A stretch of DNA of 64,000 bases. Origin: Siphonodentalium dalli. Taxonomy: Eukaryota > Mollusca > Scaphopoda > Gadilida > Siphonodentaliidae. Each line of letters opens with the position of its first letter. Position 1 is the stretch's first letter. The DNA is taken from assembly GCA_032622095.1 (NCBI GenBank), contig CP136066.1:6223784-6287783 (forward strand), written 5' to 3'. Below the pieces are notes generated by a model. That model searched no databases. It was given only the letters and a program-made list of their open reading frames with translations, and was not told the DNA's origin. The position numbers and the translations under genes were made by a program. Shown here in pieces: positions 11,471 through 21,426 of this stretch.

Positions 11471-12609
11471 GTGTTCGTGTAACTTGTAGCAGAGAACTAG
11501 GTGTGGATAATGTGTTTGCGTGTAAGTTGCAACACTAAACCACTCTTTGGTGAACGCATATTAGAAACACGCTTCTGGGATAAATAAGTGGAATAGTTAA
11601 TGGGATGGGTCAACATTAACCTACATGAGCTTGTACGCTATCCGTGCACACAAAGTCCTGAGAGATCGGTGTCACGCGTGCATATTCGATGCTGCATTAA
11701 TAATATAAGAGAAATTTGACAATCCATATATATATATATATCCACGTGTATATATAGCATATGTGAATACACGCTATTTTCCCACATAGGTCATTTGGTG
11801 GCATCAGAACATATTGCCATATCGTTATCGACTTCCTCTGGTATAACTTGTCCTGTCTTTTGTCCTGTGCATTTGACCAGCCAATCGGATTAATAGTCAC
11901 GAAGCTATCGGCGATGGGCGACACATTGTCGTTGGTAGCCGTGGTTTAGGGTGGGTCATCTGAATATTCTGATGATGAGGTACAATAAAACGCTATCATC
12001 TCCCATTAAAACGTCGATCATTCAGCCATGTTGTTTGCCAGCAGGAATCCCGCGCGATGCCCATGGTGCCACGTTTATTGTTATTATAGATGGCAAATAA
12101 TAACATAACCTGCCGGTCTCGATTATAAAACAGCAGGGACACATGGTCGAACTCATTAATACAGTCTGTCCCCAGCGAGGCGCTCTCGAGCGCTTGTGGG
12201 GAAATCTGGTAAGGCGCTCTTAGGCGGTTCTAGGGGTATGATGCGAGGCGTCGACAGACGCTTGTGGTGACGCTTATGGGGAGTAAACAGTTAAAACCAT
12301 ATATAATGTCACTATAAAACAATAATTTGAGACTCGAAAATAAAGTGGCCCTTTAATTGGCACTGATGCCCCATGGTCTGTTCTGTCCATTTGAATATTC
12401 TCCCGATATGTAGGCAATATGTATTTCATCTTTAGCTATTTGAAGATTTGTTCTGTGGAACTATCACATCGTCCGTGTCACACTTATTTGATGTTTCGCC
12501 TCTTTTATCATTTCTACTGCCGTAATTTAATATACTATTGCTCGTGTCTTGCCTGCTAATAAAGTTAATTTCGATCAAAGAGAAATGAAGTTGTAGGAGC
12601 AATAAGCAA
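11471..12609. other. No gene seen; short (TA)n and GC-richer duplicated motifs
   Basis: Holds a (TA)n tract near 11726-11742. Near 12175-12285 a few short repeated motifs occur (AGGCGCTCT, GCGCTTGTGG, AGACGCTTGTGG). No coding signal was recognised. Confidence 0.5.
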
Positions 12610-13165
12610 GTCGAAGGCTGATTTTTAAATTTGAGACAACTCTAAATACTAATTTATCTGACTCAGCTCTCTGGTGGAGAACTTTTAATAAGTATGTACT
12701 TCGCGATGGTAGAAAAGGCATTCCAAGTTTGACAATTGGCGACTCAATATTCGCTGAAAATAAAGACAAGGCACAATGCCTAAATAAGTATTTTTGTAGT
12801 ATTTCTCAAGTTGATGATTCAAATGGGTACGTTCCTTTTTATACTGACAATGATGGCAGACCCAAAATAAAGGAAATAAAACTATCCCATGAAAATGTTA
12901 GAACTTGCTAAAGCCTGTGGCCCAGATATGATTAGTCCTCGGGTATAAAAAAAAACTGTGCAGTGTCATTGACAAGACCCCTTACGTTTCTATTTAAAAA
13001 ACTTTTAAATTATTCTTATTATCCCGAAGAGTGGAAAATGGCAAACATGGTACCAGTCCACAAGAAGGACGACTCAAAAAGCCCAATAAACTACAGGCCT
13101 TATCCTTATCAAAAATCTTTGAGAGATGTATACATCTGCGCCTAGCCAGTTTTCTCCGTGTAAAT
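12610..13165 (+). pseudogene. Jockey/CR1-superfamily LINE, RT part 1 (left of a MITE insertion)
   Basis: Bases 12668-12905 read LWWRTFNKYVLRDGRKGIPS, ENKDKAQCLNKYFCSIS and IKLSHENV, the linker that precedes the RT palm in this LINE group. A deletion follows, then KACGPDMISPR, broken by a stop, and PLTFLFKKLLNYSYYPEEWK and PVHKKDDSKSPINYRP, the conserved 'W+.a.v.PvhKKdd...NYRP' block. A frameshift near 13100 leads to KIFERCIHLRLASFLRVN, where the frame is cut by an inserted element. The same blocks appear in the LINE at 60.7-64 kb, so both copies belong to one or closely related families. This copy cannot encode a functional product. Confidence 0.85.
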
Positions 13166-13717
13166 CAGGGGGGGTCGGAAAAAAAATTCAGGCACGTATG
13201 GCATTTTTTCCCTTTCGATCATTTTTTGTACCCACCCACCCCCACCGCCAAATATTTTTCCGTTTTCGGCAGTTTTTTCCGACCATTTTTTGACACCCAC
13301 CCCCCCCTTTTAACACTAAAACAGAGATTTGCGGGGGGAAATTCACTGTAAACAGCTGTATGTGAATTTCTGTGCATACTATTTATCATGGATGTTAACA
13401 TGGACATGTAAATAGGAATGAGTCAATTTGAGGTCATTCGGCCAAAAAAACATGGCTGCCAGCGGCCATCTTGGATTTCAAAATTTGCAACAAAATACAA
13501 CACGATAACTGCCTGCAGTCAGTTTACCAGTTAGAATTACATTATTTCTCTCATTCAAACTGATTCAAAGTGGTTTTGAAGCCCAACTCATTGCCAAAAC
13601 ACTAAAAACAAGCAGGAATATTTTGTTTTAGTTGCGGAAAAAATTGCTTGTTGGTGACTTTGACCACCCACCCACCCCGGCATACGTGCCGGAAGAATTT
13701 TTGTCACCCCCCCCCTG
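13166..13717. mobile_element. hAT-like MITE inserted in a LINE
   Basis: The 552-bp insert starts CAGGGGGGG and ends CCCCCCCCCTG, the CAG...CTG ends typical of hAT elements. Inverted termini of ~38 bp also share a GGCACGTATGGC / GCATACGTGCC block. It is flanked by direct repeats: GTGTAAAT ends at 13165 and (G)TGTAAAT runs to 13724, a 7-8-bp target-site duplication (hAT makes 8). Removing the insert plus one repeat rejoins the LINE frame exactly (..RVN + SLISN..), which shows that the insert came later. The interior is C-rich on both sides (ACCCACCC runs) and codes for nothing. Confidence 0.8.
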
Positions 13718-14465
13718 TGTAAATAGCCTAATATCTAACATCCAATCTGGATTTACTGCTGGGGACTGTACAGTCTTTCAGCTGACAGATATATATAATC
13801 ACATAAGTCAATCTGCTGATAGTGGAAAAGAGGTGCGAAGTATATTTCGTGACATTAGCAAAGCCTTCGACAGAGTTTGGCACATGGGATCGCTATATAA
13901 ACTTGGCATAACCGGAAAACTTTTTAGACTTTTAGAACAATACCTCTCTGGAAGAAAACAAAGAGTCATCGTTGAAAATGCCACATCTGATTGGCTAGAC
14001 ATAACTGTTGGTATTCCCCAAGGCTCAATATTAGGCCCGTTAATGTTTTTTAAATATGTTAATGACATAACTGAGCATGTAACTTGCAACATACGCCTTT
14101 TTGCTGATGACACATCTCTTTACCCGACTACAGAAGACCCAAATCAGGCGGCTCTTGTTATCAATAATGAATTATAACTGATTTCGTTATGGGCCAAAAA
14201 ATGGTTTGTCAAATTCAACCCATCGAAGACCGAATCACTGTTAATAACAAAGAAGTGCATCACAATAAACCACCCTCCAATAATGATGGGTAATTCAACA
14301 ATATGTGAAGTTAACTCACATAAAATCTTAGGGGTCACATTTAGTAATAGCTGTGATTTGACAGATATTGTGATATTGGAGACATAACCGACAAGGCCTG
14401 GAATAGGCTGAATTTACTTATAAGGCAGAGATTTTCATTACACCGAATTTTTACAGAGCGTGAAA
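13718..14465 (+). pseudogene. Jockey/CR1-superfamily LINE, RT part 2 (right of the MITE)
   Basis: The frame continues directly from part 1: QSGFTAGDCTVFQLTDIY, then DISKAFDRVWH (RT motif A with catalytic aspartate), VGIPQGSILGPL (motif B), and IRLFADDTSLY (motif C, FADD box at ~14098). A single TAA (14175-14177) interrupts the frame before WAKKWFVKFNPSKTESLLI (motif D/E region) and HKILGVTF. A frameshift near 14365 precedes DITDKAWNRLNLL, after which the match stops near 14465. Catalytic residues are intact, but stops and frameshifts make it a pseudogene. It closely resembles the LINE at the right end of the window. Confidence 0.88.
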
Positions 14466-14501
14466 AGTCGCGAGTTGGCTTACTTTTGTCATCGTTGAAC
14501 A

Positions 14502-14603
14502 TAATCTGCTTAGAATTGCCTCATTGTGAGTCGATAATGTGACTTAACTGTTATAGTTTTCAGCACATTATCGACTCAAAATGGGCCAAATCTAAGCAGA
14601 TTA
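14502..14603. repeat. Long inverted repeat (hairpin, ~40-bp arms)
   Basis: Arms 14502-14542 and 14562-14603 are inverted copies: TAATCTGCTTAGA...GAGTCGATAATGTG on the left, and CACATTATCGACTC...TCTAAGCAGATTA on the right, with a ~20-base loop. A few mismatches lie in the middle of the stem. It may be a foldback element or a pre-miRNA-like hairpin. Expression cannot be judged from sequence. Confidence 0.75.
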
Positions 14604-14744
14604 CCTACCAAAGACAAGTTTATTATAAGTAGATAATGTACTCGTTTTCAGGAGAACAGGCTGCGTAATTGACTGCAATTTTTAAATCTTCAACGTTGTC
14701 ACCTGAGAGCAATATGCATGTATCAACGTCGAATATTTTAGTTA

Positions 14745-15560
14745 AAAACAGATTCGATCGGTAATATCGTTAACGTAGATTAAAACATCGTATGCCCTAG
14801 AACTGACTCCCCGGAACCCCTGCCTCCAACAGATGATAATCAGATAGGTCAAAACCCACTATAACCCTCTGTAGACGACTCCATAGAAAATCATCACACA
14901 TGACAATAATTTCGGTTCTATGTCGTATCCTTCCAGTTTGAGAAGTAAGTATCTGCAAACCGTATCAAAGGTTTTTTTATATATCACAAAATACACTGCA
15001 ATTCATAAGTTCGCTGTGGGCGGCGGATAGTAAGACATCGTATTTAGCTAACAACTGATACTGATTGCTGTGTCCTGGAAGGAAGCCAGTCTGGTGTTCG
15101 CATGCAGATAATTATAGAACCTTTAAAACAACTTGTTCAAGAACATTGGATACACAACATAGAAGTGATACAGGTCTATAATTATTTGTATCATGGTGAA
15201 CTTCGTTTCTGAATATAAGAATTACATCAACTTTTCCATTTAGAAGGGAATACCGAACTTGTTACAGAATAGTTAAATAGCATTTTAAGTGGTTTGCAAA
15301 CTGAAGTTCGAGTTTCGTTCAGCATCATGTTGCTAATGCCACCACGGGCAATTCCATTGTTAGTCGGAAGATTTGTTAGGACTGACAGAACGTCGGCATC
15401 GTCGGTTTTTATAGAATTAATACTATTTTTGTGCGAAATACAAGGTAGACAGGATCCCTGGTTCATTGCAAAGTTTACTATTTGACACAAAGAACGAGTT
15501 TAGCGTTTCGGCTTTCTCTCGGTCACCAGTGATTAATCCAGGACTAGTGTCGGAGCTATT
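14745..15560 (-). pseudogene. LINE reverse transcriptase fragment, minus strand
   Basis: Read on the minus strand from ~15540 down: LITGDREKAETLNSFFVS (linker before RT), then VLSVLTNLPTN, GISNMMLNETRTSVCKPL, FNYSVTSSVFPSKWK (the 'f..s...P..WK' block). A frameshift leads to NYRPVSLLCCVSNVLEQVV, a disrupted 'QSGF' region TGFLPGHS, then HSELMNCSVFCDI with the motif A region broken, and LEAGVPGSQF, which aligns with motif B ('aGVPQGS.LGP') but has lost the Gln. It ends near a YVNDIT-like block. Many stops and frameshifts show old decay. It lies tail-to-tail with the plus-strand LINE next to it and is more diverged from it than that copy is from the 60.7-kb copy. Confidence 0.7.
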
Positions 15561-16624
15561 GTGTTTCAGGAATTGATGTGTCGGAAGAAAAATTATTCAG
15601 TAGTTGTTTTGTGACGCGCTATAATTTTTGGCTTAGTGTTTTGTGTTAAATTGATATCAAGTTTGATCATGATTGCATTTTTGTGAACTTTTTCATATTA
15701 TCAGGTCAGGCGAAAGAGAGAGTAGACGGGCGCGAAGCGCCCAGGATGGTCAAAAAGATCGAGTGATCTTCTCCTTCACCCCAAAATCACCTTCCAAATC
15801 AGTGTCGCACTAATTCGGTATCATACATATATTTTGTCCAGGAGAATGATTAACCATGAGGGCATACGAGAACAAACTCAATTAGCATGCAATTAGTTGA
15901 AATGCTGTTATGAAGGAGCGATTGAGCCATCATGTTATTGTCATTTAGATGGACATATATTAGTAATATTATAATATTATTGAATAAGCTGGCGCAACAG
16001 ATTGCACAACGAATTTTGTCTGAAGACTGTTCATTCGCTGCGATATTGTTAAGAGTGACATTTGGCTATGCACTGGCATGCGCCGTATTCAATTCCCGAC
16101 GCAAATACAGGAAATATGAATATGTTATAGTTACATACCACTATAATAGTGGAATTCATTATGTGCCTGACCTTATTATTAGTTGCTTTAGCGCTTTCCT
16201 ATGTTGTCCAACTCACAGCAGGGTTTTTCTTGAGTGCTATCTTCCATAATTTGTCGCGTGTTCGTATTTGTTTACGAAGATTCGAGTCAAATCAGGGTGT
16301 TCCCATTCGAATCGTTGCTAAGTTAATAAGAATACACAACTGTTCTATGTCGGCATTGGAGTAATTCCATACATTTCACTACCAGCTATTGATATATAGC
16401 AAAGTGCCTACTCTGAAATGTTGGATAGGGCCATCTTGTTGACGTTATTAATCCACCAGGTATCGATCCCAGGTGTCGAACAGGTGTTTAACAGGTGTTT
16501 ATAATTGCTGATATATCAAGCTACTTCATTAGCATAGTCGCAATGTTTATCAACGAAATTCACACGGAAGCCATACAATTGACATTTATAGCATATACTA
16601 CTCCAGGTGCCCTAGAGTAACTGG
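15561..16624. other. No confirmed gene; one signal-peptide-like frame
   Basis: A short GC-rich palindrome GGGCGCGAAGCGCCC lies near 15727. A plus-strand ATG at 16161 opens a frame with a hydrophobic start (MCLTLLLVALALSYVV), like a secretory signal, running to 16364. The rest shows no domain, and no partner exon was seen, so it is not called a gene. Confidence 0.4.
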
Positions 16625-16725
16625 ATATTTGGTACCACAGAGTACCAACCATATTTGGTACTCCAGAGTACCAATAATTTGGTACTCCCCACGGGGCAAG
16701 TTCGAGGCCTACATAGGTACTCTGA
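16625..16725. repeat. Short repeats of TTGGTACTC / GAGTACCAA
   Basis: The motif GGTACTC(C) and its reverse complement (G)GAGTACC alternate at least five times in ~100 bp, forming several small palindromes spaced ~25-30 bp apart. Nothing else was recognised here. Confidence 0.6.
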
Positions 16726-17040
16726 GTGCAATATCGCAAGTCGCCGTTTTAATTAGTCGCTATATTTATCTACGAAATACACAGGAGTGTCATACAATTT
16801 ATGGAAGAGACTCCACTACATACAGGTGATCACGAGTAATGTAACCATTAGCACATAGAATCTATATAAAACTTGCTTGCAAGAGATAGACCATTTTAAG
16901 TACTGACATGTGTTCGTTGTTTTTCAAAACATTTTTGATGTTTCGCGAATGGTGGGGCCCAATATATTTTTAAATGAAAATTGAAATGATAAGTTTGGGA
17001 AACAGCACTATAACATTGTTCTTATCTGACTTTCATGCAG

Positions 17041-17252
17041 ACAACTTGTGGGTGGACGGAGAAAGAATTGGCATTTGGTCGCCATGGAAACACTGGGATG
17101 GGAGCTCAGTTTCGTACACGGGAGCAGCGGTCCTTTCAAATCTGGAGAATGAGTTTTGCTGGCGACTAAACATGATTAAGGCATATAACCTGGAGGACAG
17201 CTCATGTGTGCAGACATTCTACTACACGTGTCAACTCGAAAAAAATCTCTAA
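17041..17252 (+). CDS. C-type lectin-like domain, C-terminal half (last exon)
   Basis: A polypyrimidine stretch ending TTTCATGCAG (17031-17040) is followed by a phase-1 exon open to a TAA stop at 17250-17252. The protein has LWVDGERIG (the 'yWvGl' strand), WKHWDGSSVSYTG (the 'WsDGs.v.y..W' block), NEFCWRLN with the second conserved cysteine, and SSCVQTFYYTC with the last two cysteines, ending QLEKNL. This completes the fold begun at 6026-6220: the earlier exon ends in phase 1 and this one starts in phase 1, giving Asp-Asn-Leu-Trp at the joint. The Ca-binding EPN/QPD motif is not evident (GAAVLSNLEN instead), and the WND motif is altered (YNLED), so sugar binding may be weak or absent. The link to the 6026 exon is inference. 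Confidence 0.78.
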
Positions 17253-17292
17253 AACATCACTATGATGAGAGAGGTAAAACAAAATTGAGAAA

Positions 17293-17455
17293 TTAGTCTC
17301 CAGGTGTGGGGGACATGTCTTAGTAATACATATTAGTCCCCGGGTATGGATGATATGTCTTATTATAATACAGATTCGTATCCAGGTATGAGCGACATGT
17401 CTTAGTAATACAGATTAGTCTCCAGGTATGGGCGACATTTCTTAGTAATAGAGAT
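17293..17455. repeat. Tandem repeat, ~45-bp unit, about four copies
   Basis: Units carry AGTCTCCAGGTATGGGCGACAT... with variants, followed by GTCTTAGTAATACAGATT. Located just after the lectin stop codon, so it may lie in the 3' UTR. Confidence 0.75.
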
Positions 17456-17760
17456 TGTTAATGATATACACAAATTTATATTATTCATGGCTATCATTGA
17501 TTCTTTGTAATACAGATTGCTGATGTTATATATATACACACAATTATAAATGTCTGTCAAATTATTAATTCTTAGAAATACAGATTCCTGATGTTATACA
17601 TATACACACAATTATAAATGTATGTCAAATTATTAATTCTTAGAAATACAGATTGCTAATATTATAATGTTAATGCTGCACCAGCGCATCTCCAATCACT
17701 AAAGGGTTAATACAGATTGCTAATGTTATACATAGAAACACACTTATAAATGTGTGTCAT
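17456..17760. repeat. Tandem repeat, ~74-bp unit, about four copies
   Basis: Units carry AATACAGATTGCTGATGTTATA, a TATACACACAATTATAAATG block and TGTCAAATTATTAATTCTTAG. The AATACAGATT motif is shared with the preceding 45-bp repeat. A short foreign stretch near 17665-17710 (CTGCACCAGCGCATCTCC) interrupts the last units. Confidence 0.75.
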
Positions 17761-18004
17761 ATTAAATATGCTGTCTATGGTCAGATCTATCGGATAGGGT
17801 GTGTGGTAAAACAATCAAGTTCGTTCATGTCTCAAAATTTAGCAGAGCTTATGTAAAATTACTATATTTTCTGATTTCTGATTAGTATATTAAACATGTA
17901 GAGGCTATTGGTATTTGTGACGTCATAAGGTAGATATCATGGAAATTACACTACATAAAATAATGATATTCGTCTCCAAAAGCTTCGGTGTTGGTAATTA
18001 TACT
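17761..18004. other. No gene seen
   Basis: AT-rich flank between repeats, no recognisable feature. Confidence 0.4.
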
Positions 18005-18370
18005 CCCGCAGTGAGTTGTGGGGGTATACTGGAATAAGCTTGTCCACCCGTTTGTCTAGTCGTTCGTCCGTTTTCCCAGAATTTCTTGTTTAATTTGAAT
18101 CGAATTTGCTACAATGGTCAATCATAGGAACTTGTTCACCAGTGATTTGGAGTTCGGTCCATATTTTTTTCACAGAGTTACGGCCATTTTTCAACTTTCA
18201 GATTTGAGGTTTTTCTGTCTTTTTCTGACTTTTACTCAGAATTGTCTCGTTCAAAGAACCGAATTTTCCGCCGGAATAAATCATCATGTGAACCTGTGCA
18301 CCTGTGAATTGGAATTCGGTCGGACTCATATTGGCCGAGTTATTCAAACTGTTTTACTGTCTAAATAAAC
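18005..18370. repeat. Dispersed-repeat-like block with an internal duplication
   Basis: Starts GAGTTGTGGGGGTATACTGG, passes through CCCGTTTGTCTAGTCGTTCGTCCG (multiples of TCGTCCG), and contains two related ~130-bp halves: GTTCACCAGTGATTTGGAGTTCGGTC near 18130 and GTGCACCTGTGAATTGGAATTCGGTC near 18295. This layout is common in invertebrate interspersed repeats, but no family is named. Confidence 0.5.
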
Positions 18371-19274
18371 TTGTCTAAAATTAATTGAGAACGCACGCGG
18401 AGGTCTTGCAGAACCAATGAGGTTAATTTAGTTATTTAGAAGTGTTTATGTGTGTGTTGCAGACAGGAGAGAAACGTATAATGTATGTTTATATAGTGTG
18501 CAGGATGGTGGCATGTTTATAAAGTCGCTAATCCACGGATGTCATCACCAATTCCAATAACCTGGTGATGATTACTATAAACGAAAACCACCGCGTCTAT
18601 ACAGTATTTACAGTTGACAGTAGACTAGGATGGACACAAATATAATATATTGGGATGGTGCCTTTTGATCCCGTTGTGTCCCATCATTTTTCGGGAAGGG
18701 ACATAATAACCTATTGTCGAGAAGGGGCATCAATGGCTGAGAATCAATACCAGCCATCTATAGACATAATGGGAGATCATGGCTATATTCAAGAAAAACC
18801 TCTGAAAATAAAGACATTCTGCCTAATATGCCAACGAACTTCATTTACATCAGCGTTCAATCCTATCATATAGCGAACCGTTGCAATATGTCGATCCACT
18901 CGCGATGAAATAACCCATAACTCTCAAATATTAGTTTAGTACGACTTTTCTCCACTTCACTTCACCACCAGTGGATTACAATAATGGACGCTCTCATAAT
19001 TATGGCAGGGGTATGCATCATGGTTGGCTATTTGATGCTTTATTTATTATCAGGACATATTCCTCATATCCACTCACTTGTTAATTATTTCCTTGAAATA
19101 ATTTATTTTGCTTTTATGAAAAGGCATGAGGAAAATCATTTCAGCTTGGGGAAATATAAATATTTTTAGCTGATTTTGACCTACGCAATCATACTCTGCC
19201 CAGCCCGCACCCTCCCACCGCACCCCTCCCATCCGCACCCCTCCCATCCGCCTACTTGTCCTAAACTTTTTCCC
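18371..19274. other. No gene seen
   Basis: AT-rich DNA with a C-rich patch near 19205-19255 (repeated CACCCCTCCCATCCG). Open frames at 18655-18873 and 18984-19169 show no domain. Confidence 0.45.
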
Positions 19275-19575
19275 GCCTCATCTGATTAAGTGTGATATAT
19301 TCGTACCACTTGTCAGCAGTCTTTATTTTGTATCAGTTATAAATGTCAACGTGGTTGTGCCTTTCAATATACCATGTCCTGGCTAGTATAGGACATGCTA
19401 AAATTATATGTTCAACTGTGTCTGAATGCTGATGACATACTCTGTATTTTGAATACCTTTTATGGTGAACAAATATCTCCTGAAATGCATTCCATACTGT
19501 ACGAGATATGTGTTTTCTTATTGTTGAGTGTAATCCACTGGTTATCCCTTTCTATACTAAATGCATTATTCAGTT
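19275..19575 (-). pseudogene. LINE C-terminal zinc-knuckle fragment, minus strand
   Basis: On the minus strand one frame reads ISRTVWNAFQEIFVHHKRYS, then KYRVCHQHSDTVEHIILACP and ILARTWYIERHNHVDIYN, ending in a stop (19333-19335), with KTADKWYEYITLNQMRR continuing after it. C-x2-H...EHI....CP followed by an aromatic/RHN block is the usual C-terminal knuckle of several LINE polyproteins. Only this ~90-codon tail is present, so the clade is not assigned. Confidence 0.6.
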
Positions 19576-19704
19576 AAAAATGGTCTATTATTGATGTGCA
19601 GGTAATATAAGCAGACGACAGACAAATAAAAGTACGAAAGGAATTATATTTATTGAGGGAAATGTTTAGATAAGAAGTTGAACTGATCATGTGTTGAGCT
19701 TATT

Positions 19705-19832
19705 ATCTAAGCATTTCATATGAGAAAACTACTCGTCAATGATACTTTAGTATAGAAAGGGTTAAACTTATTAGCTGAACATGTCCTATGGGATAACTAC
19801 TCGTCAATGATGATTCAGTATAGCAAGGGTTA
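19705..19832. repeat. Two direct copies of a ~65-bp sequence
   Basis: The motif AACTACTCGTCAATGAT followed by TTTAGTATAGAAAGGGTTAA recurs ~75 bp apart (near 19727 and 19794), each preceded by a CATTTCATATG / CATGTCCTATG-like block. It lies directly upstream of the TATA box at 19844. Confidence 0.65.
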
Positions 19833-19843
19833 ACCCAAATATG

Positions 19844-19851
19844 TATATAAG
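19844..19851 (+). promoter_or_regulatory. Candidate TATA box
   Basis: TATATAAG lies 73 bases before an ATG whose frame begins with a hydrophobic leader. A start site ~30 bases downstream would leave a ~40-base 5' UTR. This placement is typical but TATA-like strings are frequent in AT-rich DNA. Confidence 0.35.
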
Positions 19852-19916
19852 CACTGCTATTGCTGTAGCATTATAAATATGTGAATTCCGTTACATATTA
19901 CTTATTCGAAAACACA

Positions 19917-19997
19917 ATGGAAATCGTGTTATTTGCCATGATCTTATATTTAGCATTCAGTTCAGATGTTAAAACTTATCACACACTTCTGTTATAA
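19917..19997 (+). CDS. Short signal-peptide-like frame, possible first exon of a secreted peptide gene
   Basis: The ATG at 19917 opens a 26-codon frame, MEIVLFAMILYLAFSSDV then KTYHTLLL and TAA. It has the layout of a secretory signal (acidic residue, 12-residue hydrophobic core, small residues before a possible cleavage after Ser-Ser). It follows a TATA box and a short leader. A GT at 19968 in phase 0 could act as a donor, though the context GTTAAA is weak. No downstream exon was found. It may equally be chance in AT-rich sequence. Confidence 0.25.
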   Translation: MEIVLFAMILYLAFSSDVKTYHTLLL

Positions 19998-20791
19998 TAT
20001 TATTATTGATTGTTGTTATTTTAGCATATCATATTTGCTGATACATTTGTATACGTGGGAATCTTATTTGTTAGTTCATTCATATCGACATGATAGGGTG
20101 CGACGATTGTTGTAACAGCTTTTTTAGGTCGAGAAAGAATGTGTTCAGTCGAATCCGTTACGTGAATGCACTGCGCTGTGAAAGGGTTAGAGCACAAGAA
20201 TTTTTCTTTACCAGAATCAATCGAGTCGAAGACCGACTAAGAGCACAATTTATCCCACATAATGCAATTAACTGGAAATGCGCCATTGAGCGTGTTTTGA
20301 CGTCGACGCATAATCCGTGCGCTGGCCGCGATTGGACACAGTAGCCGGTTAGCCACGCCCAATAACGTGATTAACATGAACTGATCGCCATTAAATGTGA
20401 ATAGATATGTCCGAAACAACACGGACTGGTCCCACTTTGAAGCGCCCGTTAGATTTTTCTTTTATGAGTTGCGTGTGCCTAACAATGGGATAATCACTGA
20501 ACTATTCCTTCGCCAGCTTTGGTAATTGGTGTGCGTTACCAAAAATCAGGGAACGATTGTAACAATGGGATTGTGCTCTACACTATATTCCAGACAATAA
20601 TACCAAGGCTTTCAGACAGCTGCGATGTGTCTGTTATACCTGTTTACGTTGTATCACTTGTCGTACACGACGGAGCGATTCTATTTCAACGTAAAGCGTA
20701 GTACATATACCTTATATGGCATGCGTCATGACGTTTCGTGTTTTCAATCTTTGATTTGACAGGTTTTTGGCATTATAGTATAATTAATTTT
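19998..20791. other. No gene seen
   Basis: Contains an 84-codon open frame at 20090-20344, basic and Arg-rich (ERVRAQEFFFTRINRVEDR), without a known domain. No splice or repeat structure was recognised. Confidence 0.4.
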
Positions 20792-21300
20792 GATAGATTG
20801 ATTTGCATTTATTCAAAATTCAAAAATTTTAGCTGCAATTATTGATTCTGAGACTGCGTTATAACGCCACGTACGCGTCCGTGCTTAGAGGTGTACTGTA
20901 CAAAACTCCGTCCATTTTGTGGACCATCGCATTGTATAGACAACAGAATAACTTTGAGCCGTGGATGAGTGCAAAATACACTCCTTTACCATCTGAACGA
21001 TACAAATAACATGGTAGATATATTGAAAATGAACAACGGATCAATGATAGATTGATTTGCATTTTTCCAATATCAAATTTTTTAGCTGCAATTATTGATT
21101 CTGAGAATGCGTTATAACGCCACGTACGCGTTCGTGCTTAGAGGTGTACTATACATAAAACCGTCCATTTTGTGGATCATCGCATTGTATACACAACAGA
21201 ACAATTTTGAGCCATTGATGAGTGGAAATTACACTCCTTTACCATCTGAACGATACAAACAACATGATAGATATATTGAAAATGATTTTTTTATTCCAGT
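20792..21300. repeat. Direct tandem duplication, ~254-bp unit, two copies
   Basis: GATAGATTGATTTGCATTT starts both copies (20792 and 21046). Shared blocks include TTAGCTGCAATTATTGATTCTG, GCGTTATAACGCCACGTACGCG, GTGCTTAGAGGTGTACT, CCGTCCATTTTGTGGA, ACACTCCTTTACCATCTGAACG and AGATATATTGAAAATGA. The copies are about 90 percent alike by eye. GCGTTATAACGC is a perfect 12-bp palindrome in each. Confidence 0.85.
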
Positions 21301-21418
21301 CATAAATTCGTGTTCATTATAACTACCATGTTGGTTGCATCGTTCATAGAGCACATGAGTGTAGTTTGCATTAATCCATGTCTCAAATTCATTCATTCGT
21401 TCCATATATTATGTTGGA

Positions 21419-21426
21419 TATAAAAG
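21419..21426 (+). promoter_or_regulatory. Consensus TATA box without an evident gene
   Basis: TATAAAAG in the context GGATATAAAAGGCG matches the metazoan TATA consensus well. The following ~600 bases show no coding frame with a recognisable product, so its use is unproven. Confidence 0.2.

Noticed and set aside
16161-16364. Signal-peptide-like start (MCLTLLLVALALSYVV) as first exon of the lectin
   Set aside because: It lies downstream of the N-half lectin exon, its nearest possible donor (GTTTTT at 16223) is weak and leaves phase 2, which does not match the phase-1 lectin exons.
20090-20344. Arg-rich 84-codon frame
   Set aside because: No start context, domain or neighbouring exon; treated as chance.
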